Source: Pseudomonadota bacterium
GTDB taxonomy: Bacteria > Pseudomonadota > Alphaproteobacteria > Rhizobiales > Xanthobacteraceae
Reading direction: 5' to 3'
Length of the DNA: 9,064 bases
Assembly: GCA_021779635.1 (NCBI GenBank)
Contig: JAJYAH010000224.1
Coordinates: 1 to 9,064, forward strand
Shown here: in pieces, positions 1 to 5,665 of the stretch
How the letters are laid out: each line of letters starts with the position of its first letter
Numbering within the stretch: position 1 is the first letter of the stretch
Notes under the pieces: model-generated
Seen by the model: the letters and a program-made list of their open reading frames with translations, nothing else
The model's database searches: none
Told to the model about the DNA's origin: nothing
Position numbers and translations under genes: made by a program

Positions 1-671
1 AAGGGGCGACTGGCGATCAGGCTGCCGACATCGCCGCGAAATCCGCCGTCCTCGGCTCGGTCGCGACGCGTCTCCGGCAGCGCCAGCGCGATCCCTGCGG
101 TCACCAGGATGGATGCGGCGGTGATGACGTAGAAGATCGCGCGCCAGCCGAAGGCGGTCTCCAGTAGGCCGCCGGTGAGCGGGCTCAACATCTGCGCGAT
201 CATCATCACCGCGATCACGAGGCTGATCATGGCGCCGACGCGTTCATGGGGATAGAGATCGCGAATAATGGCGCGGCTCACCACCATGCCGGTGGCGCCG
301 CCCAGCGCTTGCAGGAAGCGCGCCGCGATCAATTGCGGCAGGGTCTCGGCAAAGATGCAGCCGACGCTTGCCGCCACCATCAGCCCGAGGCCTGCAAGCA
401 ATACCGGGCGGCGTCCGAATCGGTCCGACAGCGGGCCCATGATGATCTGTGAGCAGGCGATGCCCACCATGTAGAGTGACACCGTCATCTGCGCGATCGA
501 AATGTCGCGCCCGAACGTGGTGGCAAGCACGGGCAACGCCGGCACCAGCATGTACAGCGAAACCGGCGCCACGCCCGTCATGGCGACAAGCAGCAGCAAT
601 GTGATCCGGGATGTCGCCTTGCCGGTTTGGTCTTTCGCCGCCGCGGGCGGCTTGCCCGTCACTCCATGCAT
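1..671 (-). CDS. Bcr/CflA-family MFS multidrug exporter, partial (C-terminal half beyond the window)
   Basis: This is an inner-membrane proton-driven drug or metabolite exporter of the major facilitator superfamily. Translating the minus strand from the ATG at 671 gives 223 open codons to the window edge, against about 400 for the family. The signature MFS motif A loop lies at residues 79-92 (GPLSDRFGRRPVLL). SRAIIRDLY at 132-140 is typical of the Bcr/CflA drug:H+ antiporter branch, and a SPLTGG motif C-like turn lies near 173. About six hydrophobic segments are visible, matching the N-terminal half, and residues 201-216 look like the start of the central cytoplasmic loop. The codon just before the ATG is an in-frame TGA, so no longer start is possible. 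No strong Shine-Dalgarno is seen. An inverted repeat lies just upstream (676-701). The gene follows the aminopeptidase gene on the same strand after about 100 bases. The family call is firm; the substrate is unknown. Confidence 0.88.
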   Translation of the reverse strand, partial: MHGVTGKPPAAAKDQTGKATSRITLLLLVAMTGVAPVSLYMLVPALPVLATTFGRDISIAQMTVSLYMVGIACSQIIMGPLSDRFGRRPVLLAGLGLMVAASVGCIFAETLPQLIAARFLQALGGATGMVVSRAIIRDLYPHERVGAMISLVIAVMMIAQMLSPLTGGLLETAFGWRAIFYVITAASILVTAGIALALPETRRDRAEDGGFRGDVGSLIASRP

Positions 672-675
672 TCAG

Positions 676-701
676 GTCCGATCCAATCTCGTGAATCGGA
701 C
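676..701. promoter_or_regulatory. Inverted repeat before the MFS exporter start, possible operator
   Basis: GTCCGAT at 676-682 and ATCGGAC at 695-701 form a perfect 7-bp inverted repeat with a 12-base spacer, ending 5 bases before the exporter start codon. The size and place would suit a repressor site of the TetR or MarR kind, common for exporters. It would equally form an mRNA hairpin over the translation start. No regulator gene is visible in the window, so the role is inferred from position only. Confidence 0.35.
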
Positions 702-772
702 TGTAACGCCATCGTTCCGCGCGAATACGCTCGTTTCGGAATGCGGCTATTCCGTTTTCGGGAGGCGTGTAA

Positions 773-2596
773 CTACAGCGGCGCGGTCGCGGTGTCGAGC
801 CAGGCTTGGGTGGCCTCGTCCAGCGAGGGACGAACCTCGCGGCGCACCCGGGCGTGATAGTCGTTGAGCCAGAGCAGCTCTTCGGCACTCAGCATGTTCA
901 GGTCGATCAGCCTGGCATCGATCGGCGCCAGGGTCAGCGTCTCGAAGGCGTTCACCGGCTTCTCGGCGCCGGCGATGTCGGCGCCGACCACCAGTTCGAG
1001 ATTCTCGATCCGGATCCCGAACCCATCAGTCTTGTAATAGCCGGGTTCGTTGGACAGGATCATGCCGCGCCGGAGCGGGGTGGTGCCGAGCTTGGAAATG
1101 CGCGCCGGGCCTTCATGCACCGACAGATAGCTGCCGACGCCATGGCCGGTGCCGTGATCGAAATCGATCCCGGCTTGCCACAGGAATTGCCGCGCCAGCG
1201 AGTCGATCTGCGCGCCGGTGGTGCCGTCGGGAAAGACGGCGCGCGCGATCGCGATATGGCCGCGCAGCACGCGGGTAAAACGGTCGCGCATCTCCGCGGT
1301 CGGCATTCCGATCGCGATGGTGCGGGTGACGTCGGTGGTGCCGTCTTCATATTGCGCGCCGGAATCGATCAGCAACAGGTCGCCGGGCACGATGCGGCGA
1401 TTGGTCTTGCGGGTGACGCGGTAGTGCACAATGGCGCCGTTCGGTCCGGTGCCGGCGATGGTCGGGAACGAGACATCCTTGAGCGCGCCGGTCTCGCGGC
1501 GGAACGTCTCCAGCGCCTCCACCGCATCGATCTCCGTCAGCGCGCCTGAGGGCGCCTCGCGGTCGATCCAGGCGAGAAACCGCGCCAGCGCCACCGCGTC
1601 GCGCCGATGCGCGGTCATGGTGCCTGCGATCTCGGTCGCGTTCTTGACCGCCTTGAGCAGGCTCACCGGATCGCTGCCGCGCACCGGCTTGCCGCCCGCG
1701 GCGGCGATCAGGCGGCTCAGGGCATCGGCCGCGGTGGCGCTGTCGAGCGCGATCGAGGCGCCTTGCTGGGCGAGTTCGCGCAGCTTCAGCGTCATTGTGT
1801 CGGGCTCGGCGACATCGGCGGATTGCTCGAGATGGTCGCGGGCGCTGTTGGACAGTTTGCGGTGATCGATGAACACCGTCGGGCGGCCGTCCTTCGGCAC
1901 CAGCGCATAGGACAGCGGCAGCGGCGTATGCGAGACGTCGGCGCCGCGGATATTGAAGGTCCATGCCACCGCATGCGAATCCGACAGCACCAGCGCATCG
2001 ACGCCGAGCCGGGTGATCTCAAGCCGGATACGCCGGAGTTTGTCGGCCTCGGTTTCGCCGGAAAACTCCGTGCCATGAACGGTGACCGGGCCGAGCGGCG
2101 GCGCCGGGCGTTCGGTCCACACGGAATCCAGCGGGTTGCTGTCGACCGCGATCAGTTCCGCGCCGGCCTTGGCGCAGACCGCAGCCAGCCGCTCGGCTGC
2201 CGCCGACGTCTGCAGCCACGGATCGAATCCGAGCCGGTCGCCGGCGACGAGGTGCTTCGCCAGCCAGGTCTCCGGCGAGGGGTCGACCAGCGGCTCGATG
2301 CTCCAGGCATGGATATCGACCTGTTTTGCGGCTTGCAGCGTATAGCGGCCATCGACGAAGACCGCAGCCTGCCGGGTCAGGACGATGGCGAGGCCGGCCG
2401 ACCCGGTAAAGCCGGTCAGCCACGCCAGCCGCTCTTCGGACGGCGCGACATATTCGTTTTGCTGCTGGTCGGCGCGGGGGATCACAAATCCGGTCAGCTT
2501 CCGGCGCGCCAGTTCCTCGCGAAAGGCCGCCAGCCGCGCCGTCAGCGCAACGCCGCTTTCGGGTTCCTCGAAGGTCTGGAAATGGGCTTCGTACAT
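773..2596 (-). CDS. Aminopeptidase P family (M24B) Xaa-Pro metallopeptidase
   Basis: This 607-aa cytosolic enzyme is predicted to remove N-terminal residues that precede proline, using two divalent metal ions (usually Mn). It has the three-part layout of eukaryotic-type XPNPEP1-like enzymes (about 620 aa): two creatinase-like N-terminal domains (about 20-160 and 165-315) and a C-terminal pita-bread catalytic domain (about 320-545). All five metal ligands can be placed: D411 (LLIDSGA), D422 (TDVTRT), H485 (GTGHGVGSY), E517 (SNEPGYY) and E531 (RIENLE). H391 (VHYRVT) matches the proton-shuttle histidine. After 545 comes the short tail typical of the family. ATG at 2596 is the first start, and the N-terminus fits the family; the ribosome binding site is weak. 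A palindromic repeat begins about 12 bases upstream, so promoter and leader probably contain it. The downstream exporter is on the same strand, but co-transcription is not shown. Confidence 0.95.
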   Translation of the reverse strand: MYEAHFQTFEEPESGVALTARLAAFREELARRKLTGFVIPRADQQQNEYVAPSEERLAWLTGFTGSAGLAIVLTRQAAVFVDGRYTLQAAKQVDIHAWSIEPLVDPSPETWLAKHLVAGDRLGFDPWLQTSAAAERLAAVCAKAGAELIAVDSNPLDSVWTERPAPPLGPVTVHGTEFSGETEADKLRRIRLEITRLGVDALVLSDSHAVAWTFNIRGADVSHTPLPLSYALVPKDGRPTVFIDHRKLSNSARDHLEQSADVAEPDTMTLKLRELAQQGASIALDSATAADALSRLIAAAGGKPVRGSDPVSLLKAVKNATEIAGTMTAHRRDAVALARFLAWIDREAPSGALTEIDAVEALETFRRETGALKDVSFPTIAGTGPNGAIVHYRVTRKTNRRIVPGDLLLIDSGAQYEDGTTDVTRTIAIGMPTAEMRDRFTRVLRGHIAIARAVFPDGTTGAQIDSLARQFLWQAGIDFDHGTGHGVGSYLSVHEGPARISKLGTTPLRRGMILSNEPGYYKTDGFGIRIENLELVVGADIAGAEKPVNAFETLTLAPIDARLIDLNMLSAEELLWLNDYHARVRREVRPSLDEATQAWLDTATAPL

Positions 2597-2607
2597 CGTC
2601 TGACTAC

Positions 2608-2717
2608 TCTAGAGCGTTTTCCAGCGAAGTGGATACCGGTTCGCGGGAAGAAAACGCGTCAAATGAAGGAGAAGAACTGCTTCCGTTCCGATTTGATCGG
2701 AACGGAAGCAGTTCTGG
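2608..2717. repeat. Intergenic palindromic repeat: nested GCGTTTTC palindrome plus 20-bp perfect hairpin
   Basis: Two palindromes lie side by side. The first pairs GCGTTTTC (2614-2621) with GAAAACGC (2650-2657), and inside it GCGAA (2624-2628) with TTCGC (2640-2644). The second is a perfect 20-bp stem, 2673-2692 with 2696-2715, around a 3-base TTG loop. From memory, the block AGAGCGTTTTC-AGCGAAGTGGATACCGGTTCGCG followed by a variable hairpin is a dispersed repeat in Bradyrhizobium and Rhodopseudomonas genomes. It lies just upstream of the aminopeptidase start. Neither side of the hairpin has a T-run, so I do not call it a terminator. Confidence 0.75.
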
Positions 2718-2762
2718 GTTTGTGGGAGGAAGTCCGCAATGCGAGCGCTAATCGTCTCAATT

Positions 2763-2778
2763 TGGCATAGATTATGCT
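2763..2778 (+). promoter_or_regulatory. Possible sigma-54-type promoter upstream of the 66-aa gene
   Basis: TGGCATAGATTATGCT carries the GG (-24) and GC (-12) dinucleotides at exactly the RpoN spacing. It differs from the consensus TGGCACG-N4-TTGCW at three positions. It is about 160 bases upstream of the small plus-strand gene, so it would imply a leader containing the 15-base tandem array. No enhancer site or other support was seen. A chance match in a 340-base gap is quite possible. Confidence 0.25.
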
Positions 2779-2847
2779 TGAATAGTTTCATCTGCATTAG
2801 ACGGGATAGAACACTTTGCTGGCACAGGCAGTTGATCTGACGAGTTC

Positions 2848-2904
2848 TTGGAAAGTTCAGTCTTTGGCAATTCGGTCTCTGGCAACTCGGTCTTGGGAAT
2901 TTCC
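2848..2904 (+). repeat. 15-base tandem array, nearly four degenerate units
   Basis: Units run 2848-2862, 2863-2877, 2878-2892 and a partial unit 2893-2904. The two central units read TTTGGCAATTCGGTC and TCTGGCAACTCGGTC, differing at two positions. The array sits in the leader of the 66-aa gene, ending 35 bases before its start codon. The unit length is a multiple of three, but the reading frame through the array is not the frame of the gene, so it is treated as non-coding. Confidence 0.7.
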
Positions 2905-2926
2905 AGACGTGTTTCAACTCAACGAC

Positions 2927-2933
2927 GAGGGGA
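2927..2933 (+). promoter_or_regulatory. Strong Shine-Dalgarno for the 66-aa gene
   Basis: GAGGGGA is followed by a 6-base spacer and ATG at 2940. It is one of the two best ribosome binding sites in the window and the main reason for calling the short downstream frame a gene. Confidence 0.65.
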
Positions 2934-2939
2934 TACACA

Positions 2940-3140
2940 ATGCCTGCTTTTACGTTTGAGAAGATATCGCCCGAGAAGATATCGCCGCAGGCTCGCCGTA
3001 GCTCGATTCCTGCCATCGAGAAAAAGCCGCGCGGTGTCATCTTTCAGGTTCTGGATCGTTTCGTCGCGGCGCGGGTGAAGCTGAGGCTCCGCAAGGATAA
3101 GGGCATCGTCGCCCGCCGCGGACCAACGCCGCAGGATTAA
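2940..3140 (+). CDS. Small basic hypothetical protein (66 aa)
   Basis: I cannot assign a function. The frame opens at ATG 2940 behind a strong Shine-Dalgarno and encodes 66 residues rich in Lys and Arg. There is no signal peptide, membrane segment or recognisable domain. The N-terminus holds a 5-residue tandem duplication, EKISPEKISP (residues 7-16), from a 15-base DNA duplication. The centre, IEKKPRGVIFQVLDRFVAARVKLRLRK in shape, could form an amphipathic basic helix (about residues 33-52). From memory, similar short proteins with an EKKxRG-xLDRF core occur as conserved hypotheticals in Bradyrhizobium; this needs a search. It converges with prmA, with only 6 bases between the two stop codons, so the two transcripts probably overlap. 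A possible sigma-54-type site lies about 160 bases upstream. It is the only plus-strand gene between two minus-strand genes. Confidence 0.6.
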   Translation: MPAFTFEKISPEKISPQARRSSIPAIEKKPRGVIFQVLDRFVAARVKLRLRKDKGIVARRGPTPQD

Positions 3141-3146
3141 GGATTT

Positions 3147-4046
3147 TCATCCCGCGTTGCGCATCAGAAGGCTGCTCCAGCCTTCGATTTTGAGATGCCG
3201 CTGCAGAACCAGCCCGCGCGCGCGGTAGGCCGCGATCACGCTTTGGGCCTGATGCGGCAGCAACCCGGAAAGAATAACCCGCGCCGATGGCGCCAGGTGA
3301 TGAGCCATCGGTGTTGCCATCTGCCGCAGCGGGTTGGCCAGAATATTCGCCAGCACCAGATCGAACGGGCCACGGCTTGCGAATTGCGGCGCCGAGAAGC
3401 CGGTGGCTTGGATCGTGGTCACCCAATTCCCTGTAACGTTGAGCCGGGCGTTGTCGCGCGCCACCCGCACCGACAGCGGATCGATGTCGCTGGCCAATAC
3501 CTTCGCCCGCAACGCCTTCGCCGCCGCGATCGCCAGCACGCCGGTACCGGTCCCCACATCCAGCACGCGCCGGGGGCGCCAGGCCTTCAGCACGTGATCG
3601 AGCAGCAGCAGGCAGCCGCGCGTCGTGCCGTGATGGCCGGTGCCGAACGCCAGCGCCGCCTCGATCTCGATGCCGAGCTTGTTGGGCGGAATGGTCGAGC
3701 GGTCGTGCTGGCCGTGCACGATGAAGCGCCCGGCGCGCACCGGCACCAGCTCCTCCAGCGCGGCCTTGACCCAGTCCCTGGCTTCCACCGTATCGAAGGC
3801 GATCTCCTGCGCCACGTCGCCGCCGGCGGCGATGCCGACCAGTTCGCGGATCGAAATCTCGTCGGGCGGCTCGGCAAAATGCACGGTGATGTCCCAGCGC
3901 CCGTCGCCGGGCCGCTCGAACGCGGCGATCGCGGCCTGGCCCTCGAAAAAGCTCTCGGTCAACAGGTCGACCACGCGCCGCGCGGTTTGCTCATTGCCGA
4001 TGGCGAAGGTGGCTCGGTGGGTCGAGGGGGTGAGGGTGGTGGTCAT
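3147..4046 (-). CDS. prmA: Ribosomal protein L11 methyltransferase PrmA
   Basis: This 299-aa S-adenosylmethionine-dependent methyltransferase is predicted to trimethylate ribosomal protein L11 in the cytosol. Residues 1 to about 105 form the L11-recognition domain, and about 120-299 the class I Rossmann methyltransferase. Visible motifs are the PrmA-typical AFGTGHHGTT at 133-142, motif I VLDVGTGTG at 161-169, the acidic SDIDP at 186-190 that ends strand 2, and the NPPY-like active-site equivalent LANILANPL at 232-240. The length matches the family (about 290-310). ATG at 4046 gives the expected N-terminus; the ribosome binding site is weak. The gene is convergent with the 66-aa gene and lies on the same strand as the M24B peptidase gene about 550 bases downstream. 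The gap and the opposing gene make a shared operon unlikely. Non-essential in E. coli; here it appears intact. Confidence 0.96.
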   Translation of the reverse strand: MTTTLTPSTHRATFAIGNEQTARRVVDLLTESFFEGQAAIAAFERPGDGRWDITVHFAEPPDEISIRELVGIAAGGDVAQEIAFDTVEARDWVKAALEELVPVRAGRFIVHGQHDRSTIPPNKLGIEIEAALAFGTGHHGTTRGCLLLLDHVLKAWRPRRVLDVGTGTGVLAIAAAKALRAKVLASDIDPLSVRVARDNARLNVTGNWVTTIQATGFSAPQFASRGPFDLVLANILANPLRQMATPMAHHLAPSARVILSGLLPHQAQSVIAAYRARGLVLQRHLKIEGWSSLLMRNAG

Positions 4047-4180
4047 TAAAGGCCTGGAAAAGCAAAAGGCGAGATCGAGAGCGTCGTGAAGGAGCCGCGC
4101 AGTTTTTCAAAGCGATATACACCGAATCTACCCGGATTATTCACAGTTAATCGCCCTCATTTGCGCAGGCTTATCAACAA
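4047..4180. other. prmA upstream region with DnaA-box-like 9-mers
   Basis: This 134-base stretch precedes prmA on the minus strand and must hold its promoter, but I see no convincing -35/-10 pair. It contains TTATTCACA at 4137-4145, an exact match to the relaxed DnaA box TTATNCACA, and TTATCAACA at 4171-4179, one mismatch away. No origin-associated gene (dnaA, hemE, parAB, repC) is present, so these are recorded as motifs, not as an origin. Confidence 0.3.
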
Positions 4181-4266
4181 CGTCACCGCGAGCTTAGCGA
4201 AGCAATCCATGCGGCAAAAGAAGAACAAGAATGGATTGCTTCGTCGCTTCGCTTCTCGCAACGACG
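4181..4266 (-). repeat. Inverted-repeat element, GAAGCAATCCAT family, copy 1
   Basis: The left arm runs 4181-4210 and the right arm 4231-4266 around a 20-base loop. The core GAAGCAATCCAT / ATGGATTGCTTC pairs perfectly, and the ends pair as CGTC...GACG. The right arm carries 6 extra bases that would bulge. A second copy lies at 5529-5640 in the opposite orientation; strand here is set relative to that copy. From memory this is a very common dispersed repeat in Bradyrhizobium/Rhodopseudomonas intergenic DNA. No transposase or clear target duplication is seen. Confidence 0.8.
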
Positions 4267-4803
4267 GTGGGGCACAACTTCACATTCTCGCCGCGCGGAT
4301 AGCGCCCGAGTTTTGTTTGAACATTCGCCTTCTGAAAACAGAGGGCGTGGGGAATGCCGGGTGCCCGATGCACCCGCAGCCGCGCGTGGTGTGTAGTAAA
4401 CACGCGCGTTAGTCACCACGGTCGCACCGGGATCACCCGGCATTCCCGCACGCGATGGTTTTAACGGTTTCCTCCGCGCTCTCCCGGGTGACCGGGCTTT
4501 CTTGCCACCCTCGCCCCGCAGATCATCCTGCGGGACTTGACGCCAGCGTCGGGGCGTCAGGACCACACGGCTTCGCCGTCCGCGTCAGTGCCGCTCGTCC
4601 GCGCAAGATGTTTGCGCTGTCGTGCTTCCGCGGCCATCGCATCCCCTGCCCTACGTCCGTGACGATCGCGAAACGCCCCTTTGTGTGGGCCGGGATGGCG
4701 AGACTATGGAAGTGATTTGGGTAAAAAGAGAAGGGACAATATTTTTGCGAGAAGGGCTGGACAGTGAGTCGGTGATGGGCCCGGCGACGGGCGGGTTTGT
4801 AAA
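4267..4803. repeat. Long composite structured intergenic element, non-coding
   Basis: I find no convincing gene here but a chain of strong hairpins. In order: CGCCTTCTG (4326-4334) with CAGAGGGCG (4339-4347) around an AAAA loop; a long stem GGGAATGCCGGGTG (4350-4363) with CACCCGGCATTCCC (4434-4447), extendable by GCGTG/CACGC; inside it CGCGCGTG (4381-4388) with CACGCGCG (4401-4408); then CCCGCAG (4515-4521) with CTGCGGG (4528-4534); and GACGC (4539-4543) with GCGTC (4546-4550). The rest to about 4803 is less structured. I recall near-identical blocks, including the GACTTGACGCCAGCGTC stretch, repeated in Bradyrhizobium genomes, so this is probably a dispersed repeat. The outer limits are uncertain. 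It has no transposase and no known riboswitch motif that I recognise. Confidence 0.6.
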
Positions 4804-5034
4804 ATGATCCGCCAATCAGCAGCGCAGTCGTCGTGGCCGCGCAGGAGCTGCGGTCGTCCGTCCACCGCCTGTCCACATCGCACACAAGGCTTGTCCACCG
4901 CCTTATGCACCGAAACATACCGTGTCGATTCAAGGGTTTGCCGGCCTGTTTCCACGGGGATGCGCGACATCGCGCGGCTCGACGGCTACGTCCCCGGGGG
5001 ATATCCTCGCTCCTCGAAGGGAACCGTGCTCTCA
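4804..5034 (+). other. Upstream region of the GrlR-like gene with repeated TGTCCAC motifs
   Basis: The reading frame of the downstream gene is open through here from ATG 4804, but the composition of that stretch (Arg, Ser, Cys, Thr mixtures) does not look like the family, so I treat it as non-coding leader. GTCCACCGCCT occurs at 4860-4870 and again at 4893-4903, with TGTCCACAT at 4870-4878 between them and TTATGCACC at 4903-4911. A moderate ribosome binding site GAAGGGA (5016-5022) stands 12 bases before the chosen ATG at 5035. Confidence 0.4.
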
Positions 5035-5382
5035 ATGCGGAATGGGCTTTACTCGCTCCACATGCATATGCTTGACGGCGTGAAGGGTCGCGACAGCGGG
5101 GTGATCATCCTGCGCGACGGTAGGCTGATCGGCGGCGGTCCCTATTTCTGGTCGATCGGCACCTACACCGTGGGCGACGGGACCTGGAAGGGCGAGTTCA
5201 CCACCAATCAGCACACGCCGCTGCCGGATCGCTTCGCACGCCCGCTTGCCGGCGGGCAGGAAGTCACCAGCGGGTTTTCAGGGACGTTTACGGATGACGG
5301 GGCGGAGGTGTTCGGCACGTCCCTGGTGGGCACGAGAAGCCTCGGCTTTAGCGCCACCCTGAAGCGATTGGCGGACGATTGA
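5035..5382 (+). CDS. Small GrlR-like domain protein (115 aa)
   Basis: The protein resembles the GrlR family, small lipocalin-like beta-barrels named after the enteropathogenic E. coli GrlR that binds and inhibits the type III secretion activator GrlA. Supporting features are the opening MRNGLYSLH, the strand SGVIILRDGRLIGGG (21-35), the Tyr/Gly-rich IGTYTVGDGTWKGEF (41-55), the HTP turn (60-62), and the closing SGFSGTF...GFSATLKRL strands (79 to the end). The length, about 115 aa, equals the family norm. I chose ATG 5035 rather than the in-frame ATG 4804 because the family begins here and a Shine-Dalgarno-like GAAGGGA precedes it. There is no signal peptide. No type III secretion gene or GrlA partner is in the window. 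Many rhizobial genomes, as I recall, carry stand-alone GrlR-like genes of unknown role, so a secretion-control role is not implied. Repeats flank it on both sides. Confidence 0.7.
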   Translation: MRNGLYSLHMHMLDGVKGRDSGVIILRDGRLIGGGPYFWSIGTYTVGDGTWKGEFTTNQHTPLPDRFARPLAGGQEVTSGFSGTFTDDGAEVFGTSLVGTRSLGFSATLKRLADD

Positions 5383-5528
5383 GGCGCCGTGGCTGCCGGT
5401 GGGCCCGGTAGTGTCTCACTCGATCGGCACAGCCAATCCACGGCTTCTCCACTGAGTCATACGCAAGTCTTCAACAACCTTTCCACAGCCTGTCCACCGG
5501 CTTGTCAACTGGTTGATCCCAGCTTCTT
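5383..5528. other. Short intergenic region with TTTCCACAG and TGTCCACC motifs
   Basis: No gene or clear terminator is seen after the GrlR-like gene. TTTCCACAG at 5480-5488 and TGTCCACCGG at 5491-5500 echo the TGTCCAC cluster upstream of that gene. Just before the repeat that follows is CTTGTCAACTGG (5501-5512). Confidence 0.3.
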
Positions 5529-5640
5529 GTCATTGCGAGGAGCCAACGGGTCGCGCGAATGCGCGCCCGATGACAGGCTCCGCGACGAAGCAATCCATTC
5601 TTGCATGCGTTATGGATTGGTTCGCTGCGCTCGCAATGAC
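5529..5640 (+). repeat. Inverted-repeat element, GAAGCAATCCAT family, copy 2 (longer variant)
   Basis: The ends pair perfectly: GTCATTGCGAG (5529-5539) with CTCGCAATGAC (5630-5640). The core CGAAGCAATCCAT (5586-5598) pairs with ATGGATTGGTTCG (5612-5624) with one mismatch. Between outer stem and core, the left arm holds an extra hairpin: GGAGCC (5539-5544) with GGCTCC (5576-5581), enclosing a CGGG/CCCG and CGCGC/GCGCG stem. It is longer than copy 1 at 4181-4266 and inverted relative to it. It ends 25 bases before the oxidoreductase stop codon, so that transcript probably runs into it. Confidence 0.8.
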
Positions 5641-5665
5641 GATGTGGCGACCACCGTCCATCCCC

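Noticed and set aside
737..754. Hairpin CGGAAT/ATTCCG between the peptidase and exporter genes, considered as a terminator
   Set aside because: The stem is only 6 bp, and on the minus strand, where both genes lie, no T-run follows it.
244..888. A 214-codon minus-strand frame
   Set aside because: It is a shifted frame of the MFS exporter; the correct frame carries motif A and the Bcr/CflA signature.
1607..2770. A 387-codon plus-strand open frame
   Set aside because: It overlaps the aminopeptidase gene, whose motifs and metal ligands are intact, and its own product is Arg/Gly-rich without domains.
2609..3040. A 143-codon minus-strand frame upstream of the aminopeptidase
   Set aside because: It runs through the palindromic repeat and antisense to the tandem array, lacks a ribosome binding site, and its product resembles no protein.
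4047..5528. Replication origin suggested by DnaA-box-like motifs
   Set aside because: There are few good matches, no AT-rich unwinding region, and none of the genes usual at alphaproteobacterial origins.
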